Notes: generated by a model from the sequence alone, not told the origin. A stretch of DNA of 64,000 nucleotides from an uncultured Parabacteroides sp. (GCA_900541965.1 UQLN01000009.1:39244-103243); one strand, 5' to 3'. Positions 16,660-27,201 are shown, counted from the stretch's first letter. Program-made: numbers and translations.

Positions 16660-18342
16660 TTATTGTTTGGAAACTACCTTCCGGGCAATTTCGATTGCTT
16701 CATGGATGTTACTGCAAATATTATCAGCTCCAATCTTTTTTTCAAAGCCGGATTTCACTAATATGTTTCTCACAGTTTCATTTACGCCTGACAGGATTAA
16801 ATGAATTTTTTCTGCCTCCGAAAGACGATAGAGACTCTCCAGGTTATGAAGTCCGGTAGAATCCATAAAAGGGACTTTACGCATGCGGATGATACGTACT
16901 TTCGGTTTGTCGGAAAGACTTTTCATCACTCCGTCGAATTTATTGGCTATACCGAAGAAGAAAGGGCCGTCTATCTCATATACTTCCACGTCTTTAGGAA
17001 GAGTAAGGACTTCTTCGTCATGGTGTATCTCGCCTTCATCGGAAAGGTCTATTTTATTTTTTACAACGGAAACATGAGTCGTTTCTGCCACACGTTTCAT
17101 GAACAGGAACATGGCTATAAGTAATCCTACTTCTATTGCTATGGTTAAGTCGAAGATAACGGTCAGGAAAAATGTTACCAATAATACAGATACATCGCTT
17201 TTCGGATTTTTCATCAATGAGCGGAAAGTTCTCCATTCACTCATATTATAAGATACGATAATCAAAACACCTGCCAGACAAGCCATAGGAATGTGTTTAG
17301 TAAGCGGACCGAGGAACAGCAGGATTAAAAGTAATACAATTGCATGGATAATGCCGGCTACAGGTGTTTGGCCTCCGTTATTTATATTTGTCATTGTACG
17401 GGCTATGGCCCCGGTAACCGGAATCCCTCCAAAGATAGGAACGACAATATTTGCGGCACCTTGAGCAATTAATTCCGTATTTGAATTATGCTTATCTCCT
17501 GTTACACCGTCTGCAACCGTAGCGGATAACAATGATTCGATAGCTCCCAACATGGCAATGGTAAATGCCGAAGGCAGAAGCAAATTGATTGTCTCCATAT
17601 TAAAAGTGATAGGAGCCGGATTTGGAAGGGAGGCATTGATTGTAAACCGATCTCCAATCGTTTCGATCCCGGTTATTCCTGCATAGTTGCGTAGCGCATA
17701 GACAATAACTGTCATTAGGATAATGGCAATTAAGGAACCTGGTATCTTTTTGGAAAATTTGGGAGCTATTGCAATTATTACAATGCTTGCCAAACCTATT
17801 GCTAACGACCCTATATTAATTGTGTGGCCATGTTGGAAATAAGCAATCCATTTGGATATAAAGTCTGCCGGAACTTTATCCATTGTCAGCCCGAATAAAT
17901 CTTTCATTTGTGTGGTAAAAATGGTGAGGGCTATACCACTGGTAAAACCGACGACAATCGGATAAGGTATGAATTTGATAACCGTTCCTAGTTTTAATAT
18001 CCCCATAATAACAAGTATAATACCTGCAACTACGGTAGCTATGGCTAATCCTTCGATCCCGAAAGTTTGGATAATGCCGTATACAATAACAATAAAGGCT
18101 CCTGTGGGACCTCCTATCTGTACACTGCTGCCACCCAGCAGCGAAACAATAAAACCTCCGAGAATAGCTGTAATTAATCCTTTTTCCGGACTTACCCCGG
18201 AAGCAATACCAAATGCGATCGCAAGTGGAAGGGCAACAATACCAACGATGATACCTGCCATAAGATCGGTCATGAACCGTTCTTTGGAATAGTTTTTCAA
18301 CGCCTGTAACAATTTGGGTTGAAAATCAATCTTGTTATTCAT
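16660..18342 (-). CDS. SulP-family anion transporter with STAS domain
   Basis: Inner-membrane transporter of the SulP/SLC26 family (sulfate, bicarbonate or other anions). About 560 residues from the ATG at 18342, with 10-14 hydrophobic segments through residue ~430, starting with the family signature GIIVGIVALPLAIAFGIASGVSPEKGL. A C-terminal STAS domain (about 450-560) contains the PFMDSTGLHNLE loop with the conserved Ser. The in-frame ATG at 18375 would leave almost no leader after the -7 box at 18375-18382, so 18342 is preferred. The ion cannot be assigned from sequence. Monocistronic, ending at the perfect hairpin at 16591-16640. Confidence 0.93.
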   Translation of the reverse strand: MNNKIDFQPKLLQALKNYSKERFMTDLMAGIIVGIVALPLAIAFGIASGVSPEKGLITAILGGFIVSLLGGSSVQIGGPTGAFIVIVYGIIQTFGIEGLAIATVVAGIILVIMGILKLGTVIKFIPYPIVVGFTSGIALTIFTTQMKDLFGLTMDKVPADFISKWIAYFQHGHTINIGSLAIGLASIVIIAIAPKFSKKIPGSLIAIILMTVIVYALRNYAGITGIETIGDRFTINASLPNPAPITFNMETINLLLPSAFTIAMLGAIESLLSATVADGVTGDKHNSNTELIAQGAANIVVPIFGGIPVTGAIARTMTNINNGGQTPVAGIIHAIVLLLILLFLGPLTKHIPMACLAGVLIIVSYNMSEWRTFRSLMKNPKSDVSVLLVTFFLTVIFDLTIAIEVGLLIAMFLFMKRVAETTHVSVVKNKIDLSDEGEIHHDEEVLTLPKDVEVYEIDGPFFFGIANKFDGVMKSLSDKPKVRIIRMRKVPFMDSTGLHNLESLYRLSEAEKIHLILSGVNETVRNILVKSGFEKKIGADNICSNIHEAIEIARKVVSKQ

Positions 18343-18374
18343 TATATGTTTGGAATTTATTAAAAAAAACGTCA

Positions 18375-18382
18375 CAAAGATA
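18375..18382 (-). promoter_or_regulatory. -7 promoter box for sulP
   Basis: CAAAGATA reads TATCTTTG on the minus strand. Transcription would start near 18368, supporting the ATG at 18342 over that at 18375. Confidence 0.6.
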
Positions 18383-18568
18383 CAACAAATATAAATAAGC
18401 TGCTATTCTTATGTTTGTATTCTTCTTTTTAAGACTATGGCATGGCTGGATAATACATGATTTATATGATTTTGGATGCAATCGAAACGGTAAATATTTA
18501 TAAATCATTTTTATGTGAACATTGAAATATTTTATAATACCTGATTATCATTCTCAAAAACAATTTTA

Positions 18569-18576
18569 TACCTTTG
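18569..18576 (+). promoter_or_regulatory. -7 promoter box for rubrerythrin
   Basis: TACCTTTG, 57 bases before the start codon, matches TAnnTTTG. Confidence 0.6.
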
Positions 18577-18633
18577 ACTCGCTTACTAGGGTAATAACAG
18601 GAACACATTTTATATACTACAATAATTAGCATT

Positions 18634-19212
18634 ATGGAAAAAAGTATTAAAGGTACACGTACCGAGCAGAATCTGCTGAAATCATTTGCCGGTGAATCCC
18701 AGGCAAGAAGCCGTTACACATTCTTTGCAAGCCAGGCTAAAAAAGAAGGTTATGAACAAATTGCCGGTGTGTTTATGGAAACAGCCGAACAGGAAAAAGA
18801 ACATGCTAAGCGTTTCTTTAAATTTCTGGAAGGTGGAATGGTTGAAATTACAGCTTCTTATCCTGCAGGTGTAATTGGAAATACAATGCAGAATCTTGCT
18901 GCTGCTGCTGATGGCGAAAATGAAGAATGGGCAGACCTTTACCCTGAGTTTGCTAAGGTTGCTGAAGAAGAAGGTTTCAAGCAGATTGCCGTTGCTTTCA
19001 AAATGATCGCTACTGTAGAAGCTGAACATGAAAGACGTTACCGTAAATTACTGGCTAACATGGAAGCTGGAAAGGTATTTGAGAAAGATGAAGCGATTCT
19101 TTGGCAATGTCGTAACTGCGGTTATGTATTTGAAGGCAAAAAAGCTCCTCAGAAATGTCCGGCATGCGAACATCCACAGGCTTTCTTCGAACCTATGAAA
19201 CAGAATTACTAA
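18634..19212 (+). CDS. rbr: Rubrerythrin
   Basis: Cytoplasmic non-heme diiron protein that reduces hydrogen peroxide in anaerobes. The 192 residues show the N-terminal four-helix ferritin-like domain with Glu/His ligands (FAGESQARSRY, ETAEQEKEHAKRF, EGFKQIAVAFKMIATVEAEHE). The C-terminal rubredoxin-like domain carries two CX2C knuckles (CRNCGY at about 160, CPACEH at about 175). Length and domain order are those of classical rubrerythrin. It has its own promoter and a strong terminator, so it is a single-gene unit, as expected for an oxidative-stress gene in a strict anaerobe. Confidence 0.96.
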   Translation: MEKSIKGTRTEQNLLKSFAGESQARSRYTFFASQAKKEGYEQIAGVFMETAEQEKEHAKRFFKFLEGGMVEITASYPAGVIGNTMQNLAAAADGENEEWADLYPEFAKVAEEEGFKQIAVAFKMIATVEAEHERRYRKLLANMEAGKVFEKDEAILWQCRNCGYVFEGKKAPQKCPACEHPQAFFEPMKQNY

Positions 19213-19228
19213 TCAGTACTGTTGAAAT

Positions 19229-19253
19229 AAAAAAGCCCTCTCCGGGCTTTTTT
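19229..19253 (+). terminator. Terminator of rubrerythrin
   Basis: AAAAAAGCCC (19229-19238) pairs with GGGCTTTTTT (19244-19253) over a 5-base loop. Confidence 0.9.
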
Positions 19254-19267
19254 ATTAATTACAAAAA

Positions 19268-19335
19268 AACCGTTTACTATTTTGTTGATAATAAACGGTT
19301 CTCTCCGGATTGTTGAGTTGCCTCATGAGAACTTC
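19268..19335 (-). other. Relic of a tRNA-Gln 3' end with terminator (possible att site)
   Basis: The plus strand at about 19301-19331 (CTCTCCGGATTG, then TTGAGTTGCCTCATGAG) matches the stretch at about 27949-27976 that covers the 3' acceptor strand of tRNA-Gln and its downstream flank (CTCTCTGGATTG, then TGAGTTGTCTCACGAG), about 26 of 30 positions with one gap, in the same orientation. A hairpin, AACCGTTTA (19268-19276) with TAAACGGTT (19292-19300), and a T-run on the minus strand lie directly downstream, as in the real tRNA locus. The rest of the tRNA is missing. Confidence 0.45.
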
Positions 19336-19438
19336 CTAATTTTTTTGACCTATTTCTTAATTAGTGAATAGTTCTGAAAGTACAGTACTTTATCCTTACG
19401 GCCTTTTACAGATAGTCTTATTTAAGGCTATAAATGAA

Positions 19439-20959
19439 TCAATATCCCGGATTTTGTTGCAATTTATTATTTTTCTGCATTTCTAACGCTGGAATAGGAA
19501 ATATCCCTTTATAGGCAGGAGTTATTTTATTTTTCTCCCACCAAGTTCCTGAGAAGAAAGTCCCGAAGCGTATCATATCCGTACGACGGTGATCCTCAAA
19601 AACAAACTCTTTTTTCAACTCATCCTCAATTGTTTGCAAAGTTATTGTTTCCGGGGTTCCGGTAAGACCGGCACGGGAACGTATTTGTTCTAAGAAAGGA
19701 CGTGCCTTTTCCGGCTGATTCAAGCGCACATAACATTCCGCTTGCATCAATAACACCTCTGCATAACGCATCACAACCAAATCATGATCACGTTCCCACT
19801 CCTCACCATCTTTTTGCTCATATTTACACCAATGTACTCCCTCATAATCTTTTGCGTCCATGATATCACCAATCTCATCCGTAAAACTCAATGGTTGAAG
19901 TCCCTCCTGATTCGGATCCCTATCAATGACTTCCCCGGTACGCAGATCGATCTGATCACCGATCAACATGGTATTACGGCGTATGTCTTTCTCATCGAAA
20001 CTATGGTATAATCCGGGTTGAGCCACAATACTATTACCACCTCCCTCAAAAGCTCCGGTTGGTGAGATTGCCCATCTTTGCTCATTATGCGTTAAAGCCC
20101 AATTCAGGAAATTGCCACTCGTACCCATCTTATGATCATAAGGTATAGCCAATAAGATTTCCTTTGAAACTTCATTTTCTGTCAGGAAATTAGTAAAATA
20201 ATTCGTTTCCAATGAACCGGATATCTGCTGACAAGCTTTAAGGCAATCCTCCCAACGGGATTTTCCAGAAAATACCTCAGCATTCAAATACAGACGAGCC
20301 AATAAACAATATCCTGCGTTCTTAGTCATTTTGCCATAACCTGATTCAGGTAATTGGTCAATAATTGCTAATAACTCTTTTTCTGTAAAATCAAAAATCT
20401 CGGCCCTCGTTGAATTTGTTGGTAATGTCAGATCCTTATAGTCCGTAATCAACGGTATATTTCCGAACCAATCGATCAAACGGTAATAGTAATAAGCACG
20501 TATAGCCCGTAATTCAGCAAACATCTTATTTTTCTGTTCATCCTTTAAAGAAGATCCTTCTACCTGTGAAATAATAGCATTAACCGTTGAGATTCCATTA
20601 TAACAATATCTCCATGCTCCCGTGATAGTCACGTTCTGGTTATCCCACTCGTGGCGTTTTAACTGGACATATCTTCCGCCATCATACCAATCTGCTCCCC
20701 CATTTCGAGCCGGAAGTACCGCCTCATCCGAGCTAATCGCCGAAATAAAATAGATATACTCTGAAAAAGCATATCCGTTCGCACCATCAAAACTGCCTCC
20801 TCGAAGGGAAGCATACGCACGTCCCATGATGGAAGCTATTTCCGAATCGGTTTGCCCATATTCATTCGCATTTATCTTATCATACAGATTCTCGGACAAA
20901 TCGGTACACGAGCCAAACATCATAAGTAACCCAGCCGCTAATATTGATTGTATTTTCAT
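19439..20959 (-). CDS. SusD/RagB-family glycan-binding lipoprotein
   Basis: A 506-residue outer-membrane lipoprotein that captures oligosaccharides for the paired SusC pore. The signal peptide ends in the lipobox FGSC (Cys at about 18). The family pattern is present: TPR-like helices near residues 90-180 (AELRAIRAYYYYRLIDWFGNIPLITD), MRYAEVLLMQAECYVRLNQ near 390, and a terminal LQQNPGY. It starts 27 bases after the SusC gene's stop, so it is the last gene of the locus. The glycan target is unknown. Confidence 0.95.
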   Translation of the reverse strand: MKIQSILAAGLLMMFGSCTDLSENLYDKINANEYGQTDSEIASIMGRAYASLRGGSFDGANGYAFSEYIYFISAISSDEAVLPARNGGADWYDGGRYVQLKRHEWDNQNVTITGAWRYCYNGISTVNAIISQVEGSSLKDEQKNKMFAELRAIRAYYYYRLIDWFGNIPLITDYKDLTLPTNSTRAEIFDFTEKELLAIIDQLPESGYGKMTKNAGYCLLARLYLNAEVFSGKSRWEDCLKACQQISGSLETNYFTNFLTENEVSKEILLAIPYDHKMGTSGNFLNWALTHNEQRWAISPTGAFEGGGNSIVAQPGLYHSFDEKDIRRNTMLIGDQIDLRTGEVIDRDPNQEGLQPLSFTDEIGDIMDAKDYEGVHWCKYEQKDGEEWERDHDLVVMRYAEVLLMQAECYVRLNQPEKARPFLEQIRSRAGLTGTPETITLQTIEDELKKEFVFEDHRRTDMIRFGTFFSGTWWEKNKITPAYKGIFPIPALEMQKNNKLQQNPGY

Positions 20960-20986
20960 AATTCTCCTGTTGTTTTTTATAAATGA

Positions 20987-23900
20987 TTAGAATGATAGAT
21001 TAAGGCCGATAGAAAATGTCCTTGGCATCGGATAAATATTACCTTTATCCAGCCCGACCTCTTTTAAATCCGCAGTACTAACTTCCGGATCTATCCCTGT
21101 GTAACCTGTTAATACAAACAAATTCTCACCAGTTGCATAGAAACGTAAACGGTTAACTCCAAAATTCTTCAAGAGACGAGCAGGGAGCGTATACCCCAAG
21201 GTTACGCTTTGCAAACGGAAGAACGAACCATTTTCCAACCAGTAATCAGAGTAAACCGGCATATTCTCATTAGAGATACCGCTTTTAGCGAAAGAGGAAG
21301 TGATATTATAATTTGGCATATGGGCCGTATAGCCTCTTTCCATTCCCGCTACGTTCAGTACCTTTTGACCATACATACCATAACCGGAGATACCCAGATC
21401 AAAATCCCTATACGTAAAATTAAAAGATAAGCCCATTGTTAGTTTAGGTTGGGCGTTACCCAGGATCTCGTCTTCTCCATCATTTGCCAATACGAATTTA
21501 CCATCTACAATGCCTTCGCAATGAGGTCCATAAAATGTTCCTACCGGATAACCTTCCTCTATAACCTGCGAATAACGATTAGACATACCTAAAATGCCTT
21601 GTAGCGAACCACTTAATATTCGATCGGTTTGATAAACTTGATTGGACAGTTTATCGATTGTCTGTTTGTTATGCGCCAACGTCAAATTGGCATCCCAGGT
21701 GAAATCCTTATGATTGATAAGGTTTGCCCCCAAAGTCAATTCGATACCCTTATTGGTCAAATCACCTACATTCGCCAAAATGTTAGAATACAAATAAGGA
21801 GGATTAGGAACTTGATATGTATATAATAAATCACTCGTCTTTTTCAAATACCAATCGAATGTCAAGTTTAAGCGATTGAACAAGAACATATCGATACCCA
21901 CATTCGTTTGGGCGGTAGACTCCCATTTCAGGTCCGGATTCGGGTTCTGAGTAACCCCATACGATTGTTTCCAAGAATTACTTTCACTATCGAAATAGGC
22001 ACCGCCTCCCGTACCCATCAGCATAGCTGATTTATATTCTCCGATCCCGGATTGATTACCAGTCACACCGTAACCGGCACGTAACTTCAAATTAGCGACC
22101 CAACTCTGTAAATCCTCCATAAAAGCTTCCTCCGAAACACGCCAAGCTGCCGATACGGATGGGAATGTCCCCCATTTATGATTTGTACCGAAGCGTGAGG
22201 AACCGTCACGACGAATCGTAGCCGTAAGCATATATCGGTCTTTCAACGTATAATTAGCACGAGCAAAGAATGAGATTAATTTTGCTTGGCTTTTGGAAGA
22301 TGCCACGTCTTCCAATCGGTTATCTTGGCCTGCTCCCATATTATTCCATAAAAAATCATCCGTATCGAATTTCCGTCTTTCGGCTTTCAGGGTCTCGAAC
22401 GAATAATCCAGATAAGAATAACCGGCCATAGCTCCTACACGATGTTTTTTATTGAATGTCTTGTCGTAGTTTAAGAAAACCTCCAATTGCTTATTCGTAT
22501 ATTCCTCGTTATATCTCTTAGCGTATCCACCATCCGTAACTTTATAAACGTAAGATGGACGGTAGTAATAATCTTGATTTGAGTTATACTCATAAGACAA
22601 ATTGGTGGTCGCTTTCAGTCCGTCAATAATGGATAGTTCCACCTTACCGTAACCGAGTAAATGTTTACGGGCTGTCTCATCATTTCGTTCCGTATGGGTC
22701 TCTACCGGATTATTTTCAGTCAATCGTCCACCGATCTGCTCCAAATAATTTCCATTTTCATCATAAATAGGGGCTGTCGGGTTCATATTATAAATCGTGC
22801 TATAAATGCCCTTATCCACATTGTGCCGCTTATCTGCATTTGCCTGTAAGCTCAACTCTACTTTCAACCGGTTATTAAGTCCATATTGATAAGCGGTCAA
22901 ACTTGCGCTCATACGATCCAAATCGCTAAACTTAATGATACCCTCGTTCCTTAAATAATTCACGGACGCACGTAGTCCATTATTTTCTCCACCGGAGGAG
23001 AACGAAAGTGTATGAGAATGAGAGATAGCCGTTTGCTGGATCGCTTTTTGCCAATCAGTATCGGCACCATAATCCACGGCATCGGTCAAATTATGGTCAC
23101 TTACGTATTGACGCCATTCTCCAGCTGTCAATACATCCAAATTATTAGCACTCTTTCCTATCGCTACATATCCATTGTATTCGATACTGCGTCCTTTCTT
23201 CTCTCGATTGGTGGTGACGATAATCACACCATTCGCTCCACGCGAACCATAAATAGCTGTAGCTGATGCATCTTTCAGTACATCCATAGACAGGATTTCA
23301 TTGGGTTGAACCGTACTGAGGTCAACTCCTGGAATACCATCAACCACAACCAACGGCGCATTACTGGCAGACAAAGAGGTACCTCCGCGTAAACGCATGG
23401 AAGAACTTTTTGTCGGGTCACCGCCACCTTGTGAGACGATTAAACCTGCGACCTTACCTTGCAGCAACTGTTCCGCAGAAGAAATCACGCCTTGTTTAAA
23501 ATCTTTGGCCGAAACAGAAGTGATAGCGCCTGTTAAATCCGCCTTACGGGAAACACCATAACCGATAGCGACAACCGTTACCTCATCCAAACCGATGGAA
23601 GTTGGCTTCAATTGGATATTCAACAGTGATTTAGCCTCCACCGATTGCTTCGAGTATCCGATATAGGAGAATGTTATTAATTCACCTTCCGTTGCCTCTA
23701 AAGTATAATTACCATCCATATCGGTAGTCGTACCATTTTTAGAAGCGGTAATGATAGTTACCCCGATAATCGGCAAGCCATTTTCATCTGTCACGACACC
23801 TTTGACCATAATACGTTTTTGTGAAGTCTGGAAAGACTGATTTGTTTCTTCCTTATTTGTTTTTCGGTAAAGGACAATATGCCGGTCCGTTATCTTATAA

Positions 23901-24175
23901 GCGATATCATTACGATTAAATAATTGGTTTAACACCTCCGTAATTCCCTTATCCTTAACATGAATGCTAATCCTTTGATCCGAGTTTACTTCCTCTTCAT
24001 TATAAAAGAAAGAAAATTCACTTTGCTCCTCAATCGCCTTAAATGCCTGTTCAATCGTTACGTTTCGCAAATTGAGGTTGATTGCAGCCGTGTCCATATA
24101 ACTGGCAGCAAACATCGACGTTGCCACAGTTAACCCTAAACTTAGCATGAATACTTTGAAGAAATGTTTTTTCAT
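20987..24175 (-). CDS. SusC/RagA TonB-dependent receptor with STN domain
   Basis: A 1062-residue outer-membrane active transporter for glycans, energised by TonB. In order: signal peptide; Secretin/TonB N-terminal (STN) domain at about residues 45-105; carboxypeptidase-regulatory-like domain at about 125-195 (GVVTDENGLPIIGV); plug domain from about 200 with the SusC hallmark DASATAIYGSRGANGVIIVTT; then the 22-strand barrel ending in SIGLNLSF. The STN domain is what contacts FecR-type anti-sigma factors, which fits the FecR and sigma genes encoded upstream on the same strand. Paired with the SusD gene that follows. Confidence 0.96.
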   Translation of the reverse strand: MKKHFFKVFMLSLGLTVATSMFAASYMDTAAINLNLRNVTIEQAFKAIEEQSEFSFFYNEEEVNSDQRISIHVKDKGITEVLNQLFNRNDIAYKITDRHIVLYRKTNKEETNQSFQTSQKRIMVKGVVTDENGLPIIGVTIITASKNGTTTDMDGNYTLEATEGELITFSYIGYSKQSVEAKSLLNIQLKPTSIGLDEVTVVAIGYGVSRKADLTGAITSVSAKDFKQGVISSAEQLLQGKVAGLIVSQGGGDPTKSSSMRLRGGTSLSASNAPLVVVDGIPGVDLSTVQPNEILSMDVLKDASATAIYGSRGANGVIIVTTNREKKGRSIEYNGYVAIGKSANNLDVLTAGEWRQYVSDHNLTDAVDYGADTDWQKAIQQTAISHSHTLSFSSGGENNGLRASVNYLRNEGIIKFSDLDRMSASLTAYQYGLNNRLKVELSLQANADKRHNVDKGIYSTIYNMNPTAPIYDENGNYLEQIGGRLTENNPVETHTERNDETARKHLLGYGKVELSIIDGLKATTNLSYEYNSNQDYYYRPSYVYKVTDGGYAKRYNEEYTNKQLEVFLNYDKTFNKKHRVGAMAGYSYLDYSFETLKAERRKFDTDDFLWNNMGAGQDNRLEDVASSKSQAKLISFFARANYTLKDRYMLTATIRRDGSSRFGTNHKWGTFPSVSAAWRVSEEAFMEDLQSWVANLKLRAGYGVTGNQSGIGEYKSAMLMGTGGGAYFDSESNSWKQSYGVTQNPNPDLKWESTAQTNVGIDMFLFNRLNLTFDWYLKKTSDLLYTYQVPNPPYLYSNILANVGDLTNKGIELTLGANLINHKDFTWDANLTLAHNKQTIDKLSNQVYQTDRILSGSLQGILGMSNRYSQVIEEGYPVGTFYGPHCEGIVDGKFVLANDGEDEILGNAQPKLTMGLSFNFTYRDFDLGISGYGMYGQKVLNVAGMERGYTAHMPNYNITSSFAKSGISNENMPVYSDYWLENGSFFRLQSVTLGYTLPARLLKNFGVNRLRFYATGENLFVLTGYTGIDPEVSTADLKEVGLDKGNIYPMPRTFSIGLNLSF

Positions 24176-24343
24176 TTGTAGTGATTTAATTTATTAATTA
24201 AGTTTTCGATAATTCCATTCCTCTCATTGACTTATTTAATATTAGATCCGGATCTTTCTATTTAAGGTCACTCAGAATATTGTTATCTCCTTCATAGTAA
24301 AGAGACAAAAAGAATTTGATACGCCTAAAAGAAAATAAAAAAA

Positions 24344-26209
24344 TTAATGCATAATCCCTATATTAACCAAACCGAAATAGACTAAGCCAAACAACCCCGT
24401 ATTCCAGCCTTGGATATGATAACCTAAATTCTCTCCAGTCAGGCTGTTTATATGTTCATTAGGTGACCAATCCCCTGAATTTACTAAATCTGCACGTCCT
24501 ACTTTCTTGATAATATCTATAGCTTCCTCTTGCCGTCCCATATTAATACGTGCCCAACAATCCATAAAACTGACCCACGGCCATACGCCTCCATTGTGAT
24601 AGGTAGCCGAAGGATAGCCAAAACTATCATCATAATAAGGAAAAGTCTCGGCAACTCCGTAAGGTGTCATACTTTTCGTATTTAATGTCTCTATGATTTT
24701 CAAAGCCCGTTCCCGGGGAACAACATCAAATAAGATACCGATCGTTTGATCCTGTAAGATCTTATCATTTACACTGCCATCTTTCCATATCTGACAATAA
24801 TAGCTTCCATTCCACAAACCGCCTTTTTTTACATCTTTATTCACTGTCTCATATCCCTTTTGATAGGCAGCTCGGTAATAGTTACCTCCCGTTTGATCAC
24901 CACACTCTTCCGCCAAATAAACCATTTCCTTTAAGGCAGACAAATAAATCAAACAGGTAAAAGGAGAATATTTTCTTCCCTCGACCCCTTTCACATCTTT
25001 CCAATCTCCCCAAAAAGAAACCTGAGCCGGAAGTCCGATCTTATCCGTATCTCTATAAATCAACCAATTCATAGCATTTTTCATAGCCGGCCAGTATTTG
25101 GTCAAGTCTTTTTTATTATGATAATACCGGTAGAATCTGGCAATACGCAAAATAAAGAAAGCATTGATATCCAAATCATCCTCCCGTTCAATTAGAGGAA
25201 GGATCGTAGTCGGAATCTTCCCGGACGGTTGTTGCCACTCGATACTTTCCTCGATCATCTTTCTCTCCAAATCTTTATAAAACACCAAATGTAGCCAACT
25301 GGTCCAATAGCTATCGCGTTGATTTAACTCACAATACCCCATCGTAACAAGTTCCCCTTTTTTTGTCCATTTCGTAAGTGATATACCAGGAATCATATAC
25401 CATCGCACGTAAGTATCCAATTCTTTATCACCTGTTTTGGGGATCGCTAAACCAAAAGCTGTTGTTTTATCTTTAAAAGCCGGCCACATCTTGTATGCAT
25501 AGGTCGAAAGATCATCAAGTGTCCGGAAATTAATACTACTGATCCAGTTCTCATCCCGGAAAGTAAATAAGACTTTGATTTTCTTTTTCTCGCCAGCCTG
25601 CAATGAAACCGGGATAGAAAGTCTTTGCCCAGCCCACAAAGTTTCGGCTTGATCAGTCGTAATTTGGCAATTATCCTTGTTGCTAATGCCCGTATATCCA
25701 TCATGCTCACAGGCGCTCATATCTTTCGCTAAATTCTCGTCCGGTTGAGCAACCAGTGTAAAATGCTCTTCTTTAGAAGTCGGGTTAGAACAGCAAATCT
25801 CTAACATCAAAACAGGAAGAGCGGAAGTTTCGGCATCATTAACTCCCAATGGGCAAAAAGCCTCTGTAGTAAAAGTCACTTTTGTGAGGGACGATCCTTT
25901 ATAGTCGTTCTTTACAAACGGAAATTCCCTTATGATATTCTTTTTAGAAAATTCTGAAAATAATTGTCGTTTACCATCCTTCTCGATCGAGAATATTACG
26001 GCACCTCTGTTAGTTAACCAATCTCCTAACGTCCCGGGATTCTGCATAATCTGTCCGAAAAAATCTCCGGATACCGATGCATTAACGGTTAACGCAAAGT
26101 TAGCGATCGGATACCCATCGGCAACTTGCCTTTTTTGAGCAACCATGGAATGACAAATCACCCAACAGAATAAAAGAAAAAATAGAGAATGTGTTTTCAT
26201 GCTATTCAT
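24344..26209 (-). CDS. Six-hairpin glycoside hydrolase (clan GH-G/GH63-37-like)
   Basis: A 621-residue exported protein (signal peptide ending near VAQ). The N-terminal ~200 residues look like a beta-sandwich. From about 245 the pattern is that of an (alpha/alpha)6-barrel glycosidase: NQRDSYWTSWLHL near 303, WQQPSGKIPTT, GGVWPWVSFMDCWARI near 540, and a C-terminal segment NEHINSLTGENLGYHIQGWN resembling the Glu-containing motif of GH63/GH37 enzymes. The exact family and substrate are uncertain; an alpha-glycosidase is the best guess. Located 14 bases after fecR and 168 bases before susC, all on one strand, so it is the enzyme of this small utilisation locus. Confidence 0.75.
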   Translation of the reverse strand: MNSMKTHSLFFLLFCWVICHSMVAQKRQVADGYPIANFALTVNASVSGDFFGQIMQNPGTLGDWLTNRGAVIFSIEKDGKRQLFSEFSKKNIIREFPFVKNDYKGSSLTKVTFTTEAFCPLGVNDAETSALPVLMLEICCSNPTSKEEHFTLVAQPDENLAKDMSACEHDGYTGISNKDNCQITTDQAETLWAGQRLSIPVSLQAGEKKKIKVLFTFRDENWISSINFRTLDDLSTYAYKMWPAFKDKTTAFGLAIPKTGDKELDTYVRWYMIPGISLTKWTKKGELVTMGYCELNQRDSYWTSWLHLVFYKDLERKMIEESIEWQQPSGKIPTTILPLIEREDDLDINAFFILRIARFYRYYHNKKDLTKYWPAMKNAMNWLIYRDTDKIGLPAQVSFWGDWKDVKGVEGRKYSPFTCLIYLSALKEMVYLAEECGDQTGGNYYRAAYQKGYETVNKDVKKGGLWNGSYYCQIWKDGSVNDKILQDQTIGILFDVVPRERALKIIETLNTKSMTPYGVAETFPYYDDSFGYPSATYHNGGVWPWVSFMDCWARINMGRQEEAIDIIKKVGRADLVNSGDWSPNEHINSLTGENLGYHIQGWNTGLFGLVYFGLVNIGIMH

Positions 26210-26223
26210 TGAATCGTATTCTT

Positions 26224-27201
26224 TTAATAAATCGTTACTTGATTATCAACTATCGTATATTGGAAAGGCACATTAATCCGTATTATATTGAAGATTTGCG
26301 GAAGCGTCTCATTATTAATAAATTTACCGGTAAATATCTTACGTTCCAAACCCGCCTTCTCAATAGTGATTTTACAATTGAACTTTCTTTCCAGGCTCTT
26401 ACAAATATTACCGAACGATTTCTTCTTAAAAAACAATTTTCCCTCGGTCCATCCTATGGCATATTCCTTTTCGAATGGCTCTAACTGGATATCCTTCGTA
26501 TTCTTATCATATACAGCAGAGGTATTAGGCATAAGGTGATAATGTTTATTATCCATATTATTCTTTATCTCGACAGAGCCGGATATCAAGCTTGTCACTA
26601 CCTCTTCTTCCTCTCCATAAGCCGATACATTAAAAACGGTCCCCAATACCTTGATATCTATTTGCCTTATTTTGACAATAAATGGGACGTGCTCATTATG
26701 TGCGACCTGAAAACAAGCCTCTCCTTCCAGTTTCACATCACGGGAACTTTTATCATAATTCGTAGAATAAGAAAGCCTGCTCCCATGATTAAGGGTAACT
26801 ACAGAACTATCCGGCAATACCACTTCAGATACGCCATTTTGAGAATTAAAAACAATCCATTCCTCTTTTACCTCAGGCCGAGGTTTTACCGATTCAAAGA
26901 GAAAGAAGCCTATCAATAAAGTGATACTGGCCGCTATAGACAAAAACAGATATATATTTTTTCTGGAGCTCTGTTTATTTCCCTTATCCTCAAACATCTT
27001 ATGATATAGCTCCTCCCGCACACCTTCTTTTATTTCCGAGGCATGTCGATAATCACAGTCAAGCGAGATATGATCTATTATCCCGAAAATCACTTTTTTC
27101 TTCTCATCCAGCTCATCTAACACATCAGATGGAAGATCATCGTTTTCCCGGTTTAATAGACTTGCCAGTTTTTGCCATTCTTTTTCAACCTTAACCTTCA
27201 T
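26224..27201 (-). CDS. FecR-family anti-sigma factor
   Basis: A 325-residue single-pass inner-membrane protein. The cytoplasmic N-terminal ~85 residues would bind the sigma factor; a membrane helix lies at about residues 90-107; the periplasmic FecR domain (WIVFNSQNGVSEVVLPDSSVVTLNHGSRL) follows, then a DUF4974-type C-terminal domain with the KSFGNICKSLERKFNCKITIE pattern that contacts the receptor's STN domain. Its start overlaps the sigma gene's stop by 4 bases, showing translational coupling. Senses occupancy of the SusC transporter encoded downstream. Confidence 0.94.
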   Translation of the reverse strand: MKVKVEKEWQKLASLLNRENDDLPSDVLDELDEKKKVIFGIIDHISLDCDYRHASEIKEGVREELYHKMFEDKGNKQSSRKNIYLFLSIAASITLLIGFFLFESVKPRPEVKEEWIVFNSQNGVSEVVLPDSSVVTLNHGSRLSYSTNYDKSSRDVKLEGEACFQVAHNEHVPFIVKIRQIDIKVLGTVFNVSAYGEEEEVVTSLISGSVEIKNNMDNKHYHLMPNTSAVYDKNTKDIQLEPFEKEYAIGWTEGKLFFKKKSFGNICKSLERKFNCKITIEKAGLERKIFTGKFINNETLPQIFNIIRINVPFQYTIVDNQVTIY